Below, piece by piece: positions 8,607 through 16,623 of a stretch of DNA of 64,000 nucleotides. Every line of letters begins with the position of its first letter. Positions within the stretch are counted from its first letter, which is position 1. The position numbers and the translations under genes were made by a program. Source of the stretch: Nitrospirales bacterium LBB_01 (GTDB lineage Bacteria; Nitrospirota; Thermodesulfovibrionia; Thermodesulfovibrionales; Magnetobacteriaceae); NCBI GenBank assembly GCA_004376055.2, contig CP049016.1, positions 124,001-188,000 on the forward strand, in the 5' to 3' direction. The notes under the pieces were generated by a model that saw only the letters and a program-made list of their open reading frames with translations, made no database searches and was not told where the DNA came from.

Positions 8607-9437
8607 TTATATTTTGCAGTCTGTCCATGTTGAACTTTCCTGATTAACCAGAAGCATATCCGATTTATCGCCGGCAAAGTGTAAGAAATACCCATTATGG
8701 TAAGCCGCATTGACACATGCCGCCGACAGTGCTTTTTTTCTCTCTTTTTCAAGTGTGCTTTCCAACAACAGAAAAGGGTAAAACAAGCATTTATAAATAG
8801 ACCAGTTCATGTTGTACCTGACGTCTAACCATTGTACTTTTGAGGCCTTTTGCAACTCAAAAGAGAGTGGTCTCATCTCATAATTCCACTCAGCTCCGCC
8901 CTTTTGTTCGTACTCGTAGTAGGTTTTTTCAAGTGTGTCTCTGTGTTGTGGTGAAAAAACGATCACACCCCCCTGTACAACCTTATCAAAAGTGTCCGGC
9001 AAGCCGAATTTTTTGTAGTACATGGAAACGTTTGGACTAAAGGTATCGCTTCCAGTCGTAATATCCATATATCTTTGTAACGCAACTGGAAACCATCCTG
9101 GAGTTGGAGACGAAAAAACATCTATGGCGCCCACCATACCCTCCGGCACCTCATCTACAATTGAGGGCGCATTGTTGGCATTTATTAAAATATCGGCATC
9201 TACCCATACTATACGGTCGTATTTTTTTGAAAAATCCTGGCTTAAAATCAAGCACTTCTGCCAATTCATATGACGCGCCATGGCACGCTCTGAGACATCT
9301 ATCAGGCTGTCTATGCAGATAATATCATAGCCATGTTTATGAGCATATTTTTCCCAGCCAGGTTTACAAAAAGTCCTCCACAGTTCCTGAAACGTCTCCC
9401 CTATAGTCATTGTCACTATGGCTTTGTTATTACCCAA
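8607..9437 (-). CDS. GT-A-fold glycosyltransferase-like protein, duplicate A
   Basis: The first gene of the tandem pair, also 276 aa, with YDRIVWVDADILIN as its DxD region. It starts with TTG at 9437, six bases after AGGAGA, where the twin has ATG. Differences from the twin cluster in the N-terminal 60 residues and around the substrate-side loop after the DxD motif, while the catalytic core and C-terminus (TWTDCKI) are kept. That pattern suggests divergence of acceptor or donor preference rather than decay. A promoter-like sequence lies 60-90 bases upstream. No other surface polysaccharide genes are adjacent. Confidence 0.75.
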   Translation of the reverse strand: MGNNKAIVTMTIGETFQELWRTFCKPGWEKYAHKHGYDIICIDSLIDVSERAMARHMNWQKCLILSQDFSKKYDRIVWVDADILINANNAPSIVDEVPEGMVGAIDVFSSPTPGWFPVALQRYMDITTGSDTFSPNVSMYYKKFGLPDTFDKVVQGGVIVFSPQHRDTLEKTYYEYEQKGGAEWNYEMRPLSFELQKASKVQWLDVRYNMNWSIYKCLFYPFLLLESTLEKERKKALSAACVNAAYHNGYFLHFAGDKSDMLLVNQESSTWTDCKI

Positions 9438-9496
9438 TGTAAGTCTCCTTCAAGCGTCTTTCTCTGCAGATACATGCTCTATGCTAAGCGTGTTGT

Positions 9497-9526
9497 ATTA
9501 TACTTTCACTATGACGCCTTTTACAA
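9497..9526 (-). promoter_or_regulatory. Probable sigma-70 promoter for the glycosyltransferase pair
   Basis: On the minus strand TTGTAA (9526-9521) and TATAAT (9502-9497) are 18 bases apart, about 60 bases before the TTG start of the first glycosyltransferase. Confidence 0.45.
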
Positions 9527-9583
9527 GAGTACAGCAGATTGACCTTAGAGATTAGAGTTTTTCCATTTAAGCAGCTAACTTTA

Positions 9584-9592
9584 TGGTATAAT
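9584..9592 (+). promoter_or_regulatory. Extended -10 promoter element for the Crp/Fnr gene
   Basis: TGGTATAAT at 9584-9592 is an extended -10 box. Transcription would start near 9599, only a few bases before ATG 9604, so either the mRNA is nearly leaderless or translation begins at ATG 9658. Confidence 0.45.
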
Positions 9593-9603
9593 AGGGCTAC
9601 GAC

Positions 9604-10305
9604 ATGGAGGGTGGCAATATTAAATATCCGCTAAGAAATAAGTCTGGGAAAACCGTTATGTTTGAAATGCACCCTCTGTTTTCATCTGTAATAAGCGGAG
9701 AGCTTATCTCTTTACGCAAGCAATCCAAACCGTTCAATTTAAAAAAAGAACAGACCCTGTATATGCAGGGTTTGGAGTCAAAATCGCTGTTTTTTTTAGA
9801 GAGTGGATATGTAAAACTTTCAAAGATAAATCATGACGGAAGAGTGTTTATTCTTGACGTGGTAGAGCCCGGGGAGTTTTTTGGAGAACTAACGCTTGCA
9901 GCGGAAAAAGAAAGAAGTACAGGAGCTGACGCTATGGAGGATTGCTCAGGAATTGAGATACGAAAAGAGATTTTTGAGGCTTTTTTAAAATCCAGACCTG
10001 ATCTTGCAATTAAACTTATTCAGATGATAGGCGACAAAAGGCTCAGCATGGAAAGTATGCTGCAAAATATGATTTTTATGGACATAGAGACTCGCATTGC
10101 CTCTTTGCTGCTAAAGTATGCCGATGGCGATATGTTAAAAATCGCACTGACTCACCAGGAGATAGCCGATATGACCGGAGCTACAAGAGTTTCTGTCTCC
10201 CGAACCATTATAAAATTCAGAAACACTGGACTAATAGAGACAACAGGCGAGCGTATAAAGCTGAAAAATCTTAAGAAACTAAGCGAATATCTGGAAAGGT
10301 ATTAA
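9604..10305 (+). CDS. Crp/Fnr-family transcriptional regulator
   Basis: A 233-aa regulator with an N-terminal cyclic-nucleotide-binding-like beta-roll (GYVKLSKINHDGRVFILDVVEPGEFFGEL) and a C-terminal Crp-type winged helix whose recognition helix reads TGATRVSVSRTII. The N-terminus lacks the cysteine cluster of oxygen-sensing Fnr proteins; the only cysteine is in EDCSG, so a [4Fe-4S] sensor is unlikely. The effector could be a nucleotide, haem-bound gas or none. It sits divergently from the glycosyltransferase pair and convergently with the alcohol dehydrogenase, so its targets are not evident. Confidence 0.9.
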   Translation: MEGGNIKYPLRNKSGKTVMFEMHPLFSSVISGELISLRKQSKPFNLKKEQTLYMQGLESKSLFFLESGYVKLSKINHDGRVFILDVVEPGEFFGELTLAAEKERSTGADAMEDCSGIEIRKEIFEAFLKSRPDLAIKLIQMIGDKRLSMESMLQNMIFMDIETRIASLLLKYADGDMLKIALTHQEIADMTGATRVSVSRTIIKFRNTGLIETTGERIKLKNLKKLSEYLERY

Positions 10306-10342
10306 CAGCTCAATTATCCCCTAAAGAACTACGGGCTGATTG

Positions 10343-11524
10343 CTATAACCGTTCACTAAGTATTTCTATCAGGTCATTTTTGGACAGCGTGACCGGATTT
10401 TCTTTAATACCTGTTTCTGAGGCTATCTTTTCTAAATCGGTTAATTTTACGCCATAAGCAGATAGTTTTGGAATTTTAAGCAATTCAGTCCATTCGTCAA
10501 TTTTGCCGGTGAGAGCATTTAGCTCATGTGATGTGGAGTTTGTAAGAGCGGCTGTGGCTTGTGAATATTTGTGGAGAGCGGCATTGGCAGAGGGTATATC
10601 TTTAGCAATCTCTTTTAGGCGGGCAATATTTTTTCTTGTGCATGCGCCCACAAGAGTTCCACATACAACACCGTGAGGTATGTCAAAATAACTCCCAATA
10701 GACGATGCAAAGCCATGCACTACGCCAAGACCGGCATTCGCTAGTGTCACTCCTGAGATAAAAGCGGCATAGGCCATAGACGCCCGCACCTCTGGGTCAC
10801 CTGCATGGGTTGTAGCAGATAGTACAATATTTTTACGGCAGAGATGGATAGCATCAAAAGATAGCGCATCTGTAACCGGAGATGCTTTTGTAGAGAGAAA
10901 TGATTCCAAAAGCTGCGTAAAGGCATCCATAGCGCAAGCTGCGGTAACGTTTGACGGACATGACAAATGAAGGAGTGGATCAATAACCGCAATATCGGGC
11001 ACAAAGTTGTCGTGTCTCAGTGAGCGTTTAAAGCCGTCTTTACCGACACGGCTAAGTACGGCGTTTTTGGTGGCCTCAGAGCCGGTACCTGCAGTCGTTG
11101 AAACAGCAATAAAGGGCAGCTTTTTACCGCTATGGTTTAATCCCTTACCCACGCCCTCAAGGTAGTCAAACACGGAGCCATCAATTGGTATCATCGCAGA
11201 TACCGCCTTACCGGCATCAACAACACTGCCCCCGCCAATAGCCACAACAGCTGCAATGTTATAATTTCGGTATTTATCCGATATTTTGTCAATTAGCTCA
11301 GGGGTGGGTTCAGTCGTTATGGTTTCATGGTGAAAGGTAATGGCGTGTTTTTTAAAATCGTCAGAGAGCGCTTCAAGTTTACCTGAATCAGACAGCGATT
11401 TGCCGCCTGTTAACAAAATTATAGTGTTAGCGGTATTAGCTACAATCTTACCAAGTGATTGAAACTTATCTGCGCCAAAGTGGACAAACGGAGTTTTAGC
11501 AAAAGTAAACGGGTTAATCACCAC
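10343..11524 (-). CDS. Iron-containing alcohol dehydrogenase
   Basis: A group III (Fe-ADH) NAD(P)-dependent alcohol dehydrogenase. It shows the nucleotide-binding GGGSVVDAGKAV motif, the TTAGTGSEAT signature, and the metal ligands in MDAFTQLLESF and in the paired histidines of VVHGFASSIGSYFDIPHGV. The frame extends to 11587, but GTG 11524 (or 11521) follows GAAAGG and overlaps the upstream stop, giving the usual family N-terminus. The overlap indicates cotranscription with the ABM-domain gene. The substrate may be a short-chain alcohol or aldehyde; specificity cannot be read from sequence. Confidence 0.9.
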   Translation of the reverse strand: MVINPFTFAKTPFVHFGADKFQSLGKIVANTANTIILLTGGKSLSDSGKLEALSDDFKKHAITFHHETITTEPTPELIDKISDKYRNYNIAAVVAIGGGSVVDAGKAVSAMIPIDGSVFDYLEGVGKGLNHSGKKLPFIAVSTTAGTGSEATKNAVLSRVGKDGFKRSLRHDNFVPDIAVIDPLLHLSCPSNVTAACAMDAFTQLLESFLSTKASPVTDALSFDAIHLCRKNIVLSATTHAGDPEVRASMAYAAFISGVTLANAGLGVVHGFASSIGSYFDIPHGVVCGTLVGACTRKNIARLKEIAKDIPSANAALHKYSQATAALTNSTSHELNALTGKIDEWTELLKIPKLSAYGVKLTDLEKIASETGIKENPVTLSKNDLIEILSERL

Positions 11525-11835
11525 ATAGACCTTTCTGTGGGATAGACTACAGAGTGAGCGACCCCTTGTCTGGGCCGAGTCATCCACGGTTCTACAGTTT
11601 CACGCCACAGGAGGTAGTGGCTGGTATCCTTATGGGCTTTTGATGCCGCCTCAGATTCATACGCCTCATAGAGAAGAAATCTGCCCGGCTCATCCTTACA
11701 CTGCAGAACATCAAAGCGCATATTGCCTGGTTCTTTTACGGATGCCTCATGGTTTTTTCTGGTTGCCTCTATAAAATCTTTAATATGCTCTACTTTAACA
11801 TATACTGTCACTGCTGTTACAATCATAATACTCAT
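11518..11835 (-). CDS. ABM-domain (antibiotic biosynthesis monooxygenase-like) protein
   Basis: A small ferredoxin-like alpha-beta barrel protein of the ABM family, similar in layout to LsrG-type isomerases and quinol monooxygenases (AVTVYVKVEHIKDFIEATRKN; RFLLYEAYESEAASKAHKDTSHY). I place the start at ATG 11835 after GGTGG; ATG 11826 is also possible. It overlaps the alcohol dehydrogenase start, so the pair likely handles one small aldehyde or quinone-like compound. The actual reaction is not inferable. Confidence 0.82.
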   Translation of the reverse strand: MSIMIVTAVTVYVKVEHIKDFIEATRKNHEASVKEPGNMRFDVLQCKDEPGRFLLYEAYESEAASKAHKDTSHYLLWRETVEPWMTRPRQGVAHSVVYPTERSMW

Positions 11836-11912
11836 CCACCCTTTCATTAAATGTGCCTGTAGTTAAGCATAGTGTAAACAAATCAAACAGGCAAAGTCAA
11901 ATTTGCGTTGTA

Positions 11913-12857
11913 CTACAACGAAAGAAGTTTCACAATAACAGGAAGAGTAAACAGTGAGCAGGCAGTGGTGGAGACAATCATGAAAGCGGCCAGAGTGACG
12001 TCAAGGTTAAATCTTGCGGCGATAAGAAGGGACAAGACCATTGACGGCATAGCGCCCTCAACTGTGCATGCATTTAGAGCAACGCCGTCAAGTCCAAGCT
12101 TTTTTGCCGCAAAATATGCTAATAGCGGAGAGACGATTAGTTTGATTCCCCCAGAAATTGCGGCACAGTACACGTGGCTAATCTTTGGTACGGTTATGGC
12201 AAGCCCAATACTGAAAATCATAAGCGGCACAACAAGAGAACCCAAGAGCGACAGCGCTTTAAACACAGGCTCAGGGAGCGGAATCCCGGCGCTTTGGATA
12301 ATCCCGCCAAGAATGACTCCATGTATTGGAGGGAGCATGAGCACTGTTTTCACAGAGGAATACAGCATTTGTTTTTTAGAGATTTTTTCAGTCAGCCCAC
12401 CATATCTTGCCGCTACCTGAGCGCCGATAAGCCATAGAATCGGGGTGGCAGTCATTAGATCAAAATAGAGAACGTATTTTTGAGCGCTCTGCCCGTAAAG
12501 CTCGGTAATCACAGGAAGTCCAAGATAGGTGGTGTTACCAAAAGAGGCGCAAATTATAAGCGCTCCAACTTCAGGCATGGAGATGTTTTTAAATCGAACG
12601 ATTACTTTAAATACAAAATGAGTGAGCGCCATAAGTGTGCATATAGTGAGTGCCGCAGTCATTGGCACTAGTACCGCTTCAATATCAATCCGTGTTTCAG
12701 AGAATATTTTTATGCACAAAGCCGGTAGGAAGATATTTAAAACAGTAGCATTTATAGCATTTCGTACCGTGTCGGCATCAAGCCCTCCGGGCTTAAGTCG
12801 CCGAAAGGCAACGCCTGTCAGCACTATCAGGGTAAATGATAAAAGTGTAGCATACAT
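11913..12857 (-). CDS. AEC-family transporter (auxin efflux carrier-like)
   Basis: A 314-aa membrane protein with about ten transmembrane segments in two five-helix halves, as in the AEC/MdcF family. The family-typical regions RRLKPGGLDADTVRNAINATV, FGNTTYLGLPV near residues 105-115 and CTVEGAMPSMVLS near residue 265 are present. Members export or import small carboxylates such as malonate or malate. No ribosome site is obvious before ATG 12857. It is 65 bases upstream of the ABM-alcohol dehydrogenase pair on the same strand and could move a substrate or product of that pair. Confidence 0.85.
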   Translation of the reverse strand: MYATLLSFTLIVLTGVAFRRLKPGGLDADTVRNAINATVLNIFLPALCIKIFSETRIDIEAVLVPMTAALTICTLMALTHFVFKVIVRFKNISMPEVGALIICASFGNTTYLGLPVITELYGQSAQKYVLYFDLMTATPILWLIGAQVAARYGGLTEKISKKQMLYSSVKTVLMLPPIHGVILGGIIQSAGIPLPEPVFKALSLLGSLVVPLMIFSIGLAITVPKISHVYCAAISGGIKLIVSPLLAYFAAKKLGLDGVALNACTVEGAMPSMVLSLLIAARFNLDVTLAAFMIVSTTACSLFTLPVIVKLLSL

Positions 12858-12895
12858 AAAGGTTTATACTTTGAACCTTACACTATATAAGTATC

Positions 12896-15800
12896 TCATA
12901 TAACCATCTGCTCAATAATTTTCATTGTCTCAACACTGACAGTGCAAACCCGCTGAAGGAGTTCTATCACCTGCTCTTTGTAATCCGAAAAGCGATAGGT
13001 ATTAAACTTCTCGGCAATTGTGGCATCGTTTGGCTTTGACTCCTTGTATTGGTCAAGCACCCATTCCAATGCGCTCCTGTTGCCAAGTTTGTAATCCCAT
13101 GCGGATTTTGGAATGCCTCTAAGGGTTGTCTGCTCATCAATAATAATTGAGCCGCCGTCTTTGTCCGCCTTTAATTTCACCTTAGGCAATTCAACACTCT
13201 CATCAAATCGCTTTAATGGATATTGCTCTGCGGTCTCATAATTGATATGGAGTTCCATAAGCGCCTTACCCCATTGTGCCCATTTAAAGAAATCCTCATA
13301 AAAAGGTATGCGGGGAAAATCACGCTTCAAATTCAGTTCGTATTTCTTACGATATGACGGGTTATGAAGAACTGCATAGACATAATTAAAAATATTTTCC
13401 TTGGTGATTTCATGATTGCTGTATTGCCCAACAAATTGTTTCAATCCCCAATCTGTAATATTATAAAATCGGTTGCCGCTTTTGCCATAATGGTAGAGTG
13501 GTAAACACTGGGTTTTTTCTAAAAAATCAAAGCCACACAATTTATCTACTGCTAAGCATTGAAAAGGTTTTGATGATGAAAGACCAGAAAATGCGATTAC
13601 CGTATTATTAAAACTTGTTCCAAATATTGAATCCTGTTGATATTGCATTTCGTTCAATTTTTTGCTGTAATATAATTTCTTCTTACGAAAAGGTCTATAC
13701 ATGCTTTCTATAATAAGTCTTTCGCTGAATTTATACTTTTTTTGTTTAACTAAATCGTTCTTTACTGCACGGGTCCATTTAATTGAATAGTTTAATAGGT
13801 TGTTAATTTCATCTTTAGATTTGCCTTTTAAATTTTTTAAGTCATCATTATAAGTGTTGATTAGATAATTGATTTTATCTTTAAGATACTTCACATCATC
13901 ATCGTAAACCCATGCGTCTCTCGCAGTAACAACACCATTTGAAAACAACTTAAAAACAGCATTTCCATTTCGTCCGAGTTTCACATCCTTATTAATCAAT
14001 GGCAATAATTCATTAAAATCTGTATCCGCAATATTAATCCAATTATGTTTATTATCTGGTTGAATATGTTTAAAGGGAATACCTTGTATGTTAGTAGTGT
14101 GAAACCAATCCAATTTCTCTTCTTTTCTCTGTTCGTCGTGTAGGGTGAAATATTGGATTTGACAACTATTGTCCTTTTGCTCCTTTCTCACAAGAAACAT
14201 TACAGCGACTCCGGTTTGAATACCAAAAACATTATGCGTGGTTCCGGCAATTTTGGGGTTCACTCTGACATCGCTTCTTGTATCAATTATATAACAATAA
14301 GCAAATTCATCTTCTATGCACTTACGAAATCCATCAAAGGAACGTGAATTAATGAAGGAATTATTTGTTACAAAAGCTATAATGCCATTCTTATCTATCC
14401 TGTCTGAAGCCCACCTAAAGAACCTTGAATACATATCGTAAAGTTTTGTCTTCTGAGCAGTGCTTGCCTTGATATAAGTGTCTTTTATCCTTTTATCTAC
14501 ATCTTTATACTCTCTATTCTTATTATTATCATTTTCATTCATCTGATTAGCGTTATATGGGGGATTGCCGATAACGACCGATATTTTCTTCTTATTTTGG
14601 GATATAATTCTTTCTGCGTTTTCACTGCTGAAACCAAACAGCTTGGTTTGTTGATTTGAATAGTGTAAACCTCCGATATTATCTAACGTATCTACGAAAC
14701 AAACATTCTTAAACTCCTCATAGTAACCCATTTTTTGTTTAAAAGTGTACTCGATATTAAGGTTTGCAATATAATAAGGAAGTATGGAAACTTCATTAGC
14801 ATGGATTTCATTCTTGTATTTGTAATCAAGCAAATGCTTTGGAAGAAACTCAATCAAATCGCAAACAAAAGAACCTGTGCCTGTTGCCGGATCAAGGATT
14901 TCAACATTCTCATCCGCAAGCGTCTTATTGAAATGCTTATGAAGCAGAAAATCCGTGCTTTCAATCATGAAGGTTACAATCTCATTAGGCGTGTAAACTA
15001 TACCTAACTTATCGGCTCCTTTGGGGTTATATGCTTTATAAAAGTTCTCGTAGATTATCTTAAGAAACTTCTGTTTTTCGTGGTGGCTTACAATGCTTGT
15101 GGCATGAGCTTTTATTATCTCATAATAATTCTTTATGCTGTCAAGAGTCTGTCGTTTAGTCTTTCCAATAAAAAAAGTCTCTTCCAACTTATTTAACTCT
15201 TTTGCAATATTATTCTCGTGATGAAATTGAGAATCACTAAAAATACTGATAAAAATTTCTTCTGTTAAGATATGCTGTATAAGCATCTCATGTATGTCGT
15301 CAAGAGTAATATTAGGATTGATAACTACTTTGCACATCTCAAAAAAAGCATTAATAGATTCCTTGAAAGATTTATTGGTATCGTTCTGTTCATTTATCAT
15401 CTCATGCAGAGTTTGTGCTATTGTCGGAATATCTTGTTTAAAATGATCGATAGCCTCGTTAAAAGACCTTACATCAGGATGTTCAAAGGAGACAAATGCG
15501 ATGAGGATTTTATCCAGTTCCGCGCTGTCTCTCATGTTTACACGTAGAACTTCCGCGTTTTGCTGAAAGAGTACTGCAGTAGAACCGTCTTCAAAAATAA
15601 TATTACTTGCAGGATACCCCTTCTTAAACTTTTTATTTATCTCCTCATCAAGATCATCAGAGTCGTCTTTGCTTTCCCAGTAACCACAATCTAAGCGAAG
15701 TACATTTTTAAGAATGCCGTCAGGTACCACGCTTTTACCATTTGTTCCCATAACAGGGATTTCAGTAACAAGTTCAAGTTTTTTCTTATTAGCATATTCA

Positions 15801-15910
15801 TTTAGGAGATTATAAAAAGCGTTTCTTACAGATGTTTCATTTCTTGAACCACCATATTGTATTATCCGGTCAAGTTTTGAGTAATATTGATTAATTAGAG
15901 GTATGGACAT
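12896..15910 (-). CDS. Single-chain restriction-modification enzyme (type IIG / ISP-like)
   Basis: A 1004-aa protein combining nuclease, adenine methyltransferase and specificity functions. The N-terminus has a PD-(D/E)xK pattern (D64, then E79-x-K81 in GYWESKDD). A helical connector leads to the methyltransferase core: LDPATGTGSFVCD near residue 340 (AdoMet site) and NPPYNAN at residue 449 (N6-adenine motif IV). The C-terminal third resembles the Type_ISP_C specificity domain (AVLHNPSYRKKYELNLKRDF). No helicase motifs are present, so it fits type IIG rather than true ISP. No separate specificity gene is adjacent. AT-rich sequence and isolation suggest horizontal transfer. The frame looks intact, so it may be active. 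Confidence 0.88.
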   Translation of the reverse strand: MSIPLINQYYSKLDRIIQYGGSRNETSVRNAFYNLLNEYANKKKLELVTEIPVMGTNGKSVVPDGILKNVLRLDCGYWESKDDSDDLDEEINKKFKKGYPASNIIFEDGSTAVLFQQNAEVLRVNMRDSAELDKILIAFVSFEHPDVRSFNEAIDHFKQDIPTIAQTLHEMINEQNDTNKSFKESINAFFEMCKVVINPNITLDDIHEMLIQHILTEEIFISIFSDSQFHHENNIAKELNKLEETFFIGKTKRQTLDSIKNYYEIIKAHATSIVSHHEKQKFLKIIYENFYKAYNPKGADKLGIVYTPNEIVTFMIESTDFLLHKHFNKTLADENVEILDPATGTGSFVCDLIEFLPKHLLDYKYKNEIHANEVSILPYYIANLNIEYTFKQKMGYYEEFKNVCFVDTLDNIGGLHYSNQQTKLFGFSSENAERIISQNKKKISVVIGNPPYNANQMNENDNNKNREYKDVDKRIKDTYIKASTAQKTKLYDMYSRFFRWASDRIDKNGIIAFVTNNSFINSRSFDGFRKCIEDEFAYCYIIDTRSDVRVNPKIAGTTHNVFGIQTGVAVMFLVRKEQKDNSCQIQYFTLHDEQRKEEKLDWFHTTNIQGIPFKHIQPDNKHNWINIADTDFNELLPLINKDVKLGRNGNAVFKLFSNGVVTARDAWVYDDDVKYLKDKINYLINTYNDDLKNLKGKSKDEINNLLNYSIKWTRAVKNDLVKQKKYKFSERLIIESMYRPFRKKKLYYSKKLNEMQYQQDSIFGTSFNNTVIAFSGLSSSKPFQCLAVDKLCGFDFLEKTQCLPLYHYGKSGNRFYNITDWGLKQFVGQYSNHEITKENIFNYVYAVLHNPSYRKKYELNLKRDFPRIPFYEDFFKWAQWGKALMELHINYETAEQYPLKRFDESVELPKVKLKADKDGGSIIIDEQTTLRGIPKSAWDYKLGNRSALEWVLDQYKESKPNDATIAEKFNTYRFSDYKEQVIELLQRVCTVSVETMKIIEQMVI

Positions 15911-15959
15911 CTTTTGTCTTTATATCTCCCGTTCCATTTTACAGATAGACATAGTAACA

Positions 15960-15985
15960 GAATCCTTGCTTTTTGACAAGGATTC
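15960..15985. repeat. 9-bp perfect inverted repeat in the divergent intergenic region
   Basis: GAATCCTTG (15960-15968) and CAAGGATTC (15977-15985) flank an 8-base spacer, 50 bases upstream of the type IIG start. Its place between divergent genes suits an operator better than a terminator, but no function is shown. Confidence 0.4.
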
Positions 15986-16076
15986 AATTTCATTTTACTT
16001 TGGCAACTATATAATTACGAAAAAGTTTATTAAATCTTTTTATCACAATAATTTCTCAACAGATTGTTTGTGATTT

Positions 16077-16085
16077 TGTTATAAT
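16077..16085 (+). promoter_or_regulatory. Extended -10 promoter element of the antitoxin gene
   Basis: TGTTATAAT at 16077-16085 is an extended -10 box, 66 bases upstream of the antitoxin ATG. I see no clear -35 box. Confidence 0.45.
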
Positions 16086-16151
16086 ATAAACTGCTGTAAT
16101 GTAAGCTTTTTATTCGTAATAACGGCATGTTGCGATTATGTGGAGGATAAA

Positions 16152-16355
16152 ATGAGCGTCTTAACTGAACAATTCATTGTAAATGATAAAGGAAAGCGAA
16201 CAGGTGTAATTCTTTCAATAAAAGAGTACAAGAAAATACTTGAGGAATTGGAGGAATTAGAATCTATCAGGGCCTACGATATGGCAAAAGCGTCAGAAGA
16301 TGAGGCTGTAACTTTAGATCAGGCTATCAGAGAAATTGAAGCAAACCAGAAGTGA
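16152..16355 (+). CDS. Orphan type II antitoxin (Phd/YefM-like)
   Basis: A 67-aa protein with the layout of small type II antitoxins: an N-terminal beta-rich part (TEQFIVNDKGKRTGVILSIKEY) followed by an acidic helical tail (EELEELESIRAYD) that would wrap a RelE/ParE-type toxin. GGAGG at 16142-16146 precedes ATG 16152. Its TGA stop overlaps a GTG that looks like a toxin start, but only about six toxin codons remain before MITE copy 4. It is thus an antitoxin without its toxin. Autoregulation at its own promoter is usual for the family; the exact family is inferred from pattern. Confidence 0.78.
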   Translation: MSVLTEQFIVNDKGKRTGVILSIKEYKKILEELEELESIRAYDMAKASEDEAVTLDQAIREIEANQK

Positions 16356-16370
16356 GCTATAATGTTCTTA
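16352..16370 (+). pseudogene. Remnant start of a RelE/ParE-type toxin gene
   Basis: GTG at 16352 overlaps the antitoxin stop in the GTGA arrangement typical of antitoxin-toxin pairs and reads V-S-Y-N-V-L, a plausible toxin N-terminus, before the sequence turns into MITE copy 4. Nothing resembling the rest of a toxin lies beyond the element, where coaE ends. The toxin family is inferred from context only. Confidence 0.5.
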
Positions 16371-16623
16371 ATTGCCTATGCAGTTAGCTCCGCAAACAAA
16401 AAAATGGATTCCTGCCTTCGCAGGAATGACAAGAAAAAAAGGAATGACCTCCCCTAAAGGGGATTCCCCTGTAAAATTGCCCCCCTTTGTCATTCCCGCC
16501 CCTTCCCTTTGTCATTCCCGCCCCTTCCCTTTGTCATTCCCGCCTACGAGCGGGAATCCAGTCCTTTTAACTGTGTCATTTGCTGACTGAAAAAAATTTA
16601 CAGGAGTTAACTCAATAAGCATT
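16371..16623 (+). mobile_element. MITE-like element, family A, copy 4 (longest)
   Basis: A 253-bp copy with both terminal inverted repeats intact. The interior is enlarged by a unit of about 21 bp beginning TTTGTCATTCCCGCCCCTTCC, present twice in tandem before the standard right hairpin. The flanks differ (TGTTCTTA left, TAAGTTTT right), so unlike copies 1-3 there is no target duplication. It cuts off the toxin gene on the left and supplies the last codons and stop of coaE on the right. Confidence 0.85.

Noticed and set aside
9604-10305. Crp/Fnr protein as an oxygen-sensing Fnr
   Set aside because: The N-terminal cysteines needed for the [4Fe-4S] cluster are absent.
15960-15985. Inverted repeat as a terminator
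   Set aside because: It lies upstream of both divergent genes and has no T-run, so no transcript would end there.
16372-16590. A 72-aa frame after the antitoxin that might be the toxin
   Set aside because: It is the translation of MITE copy 4 and has no toxin-like pattern.
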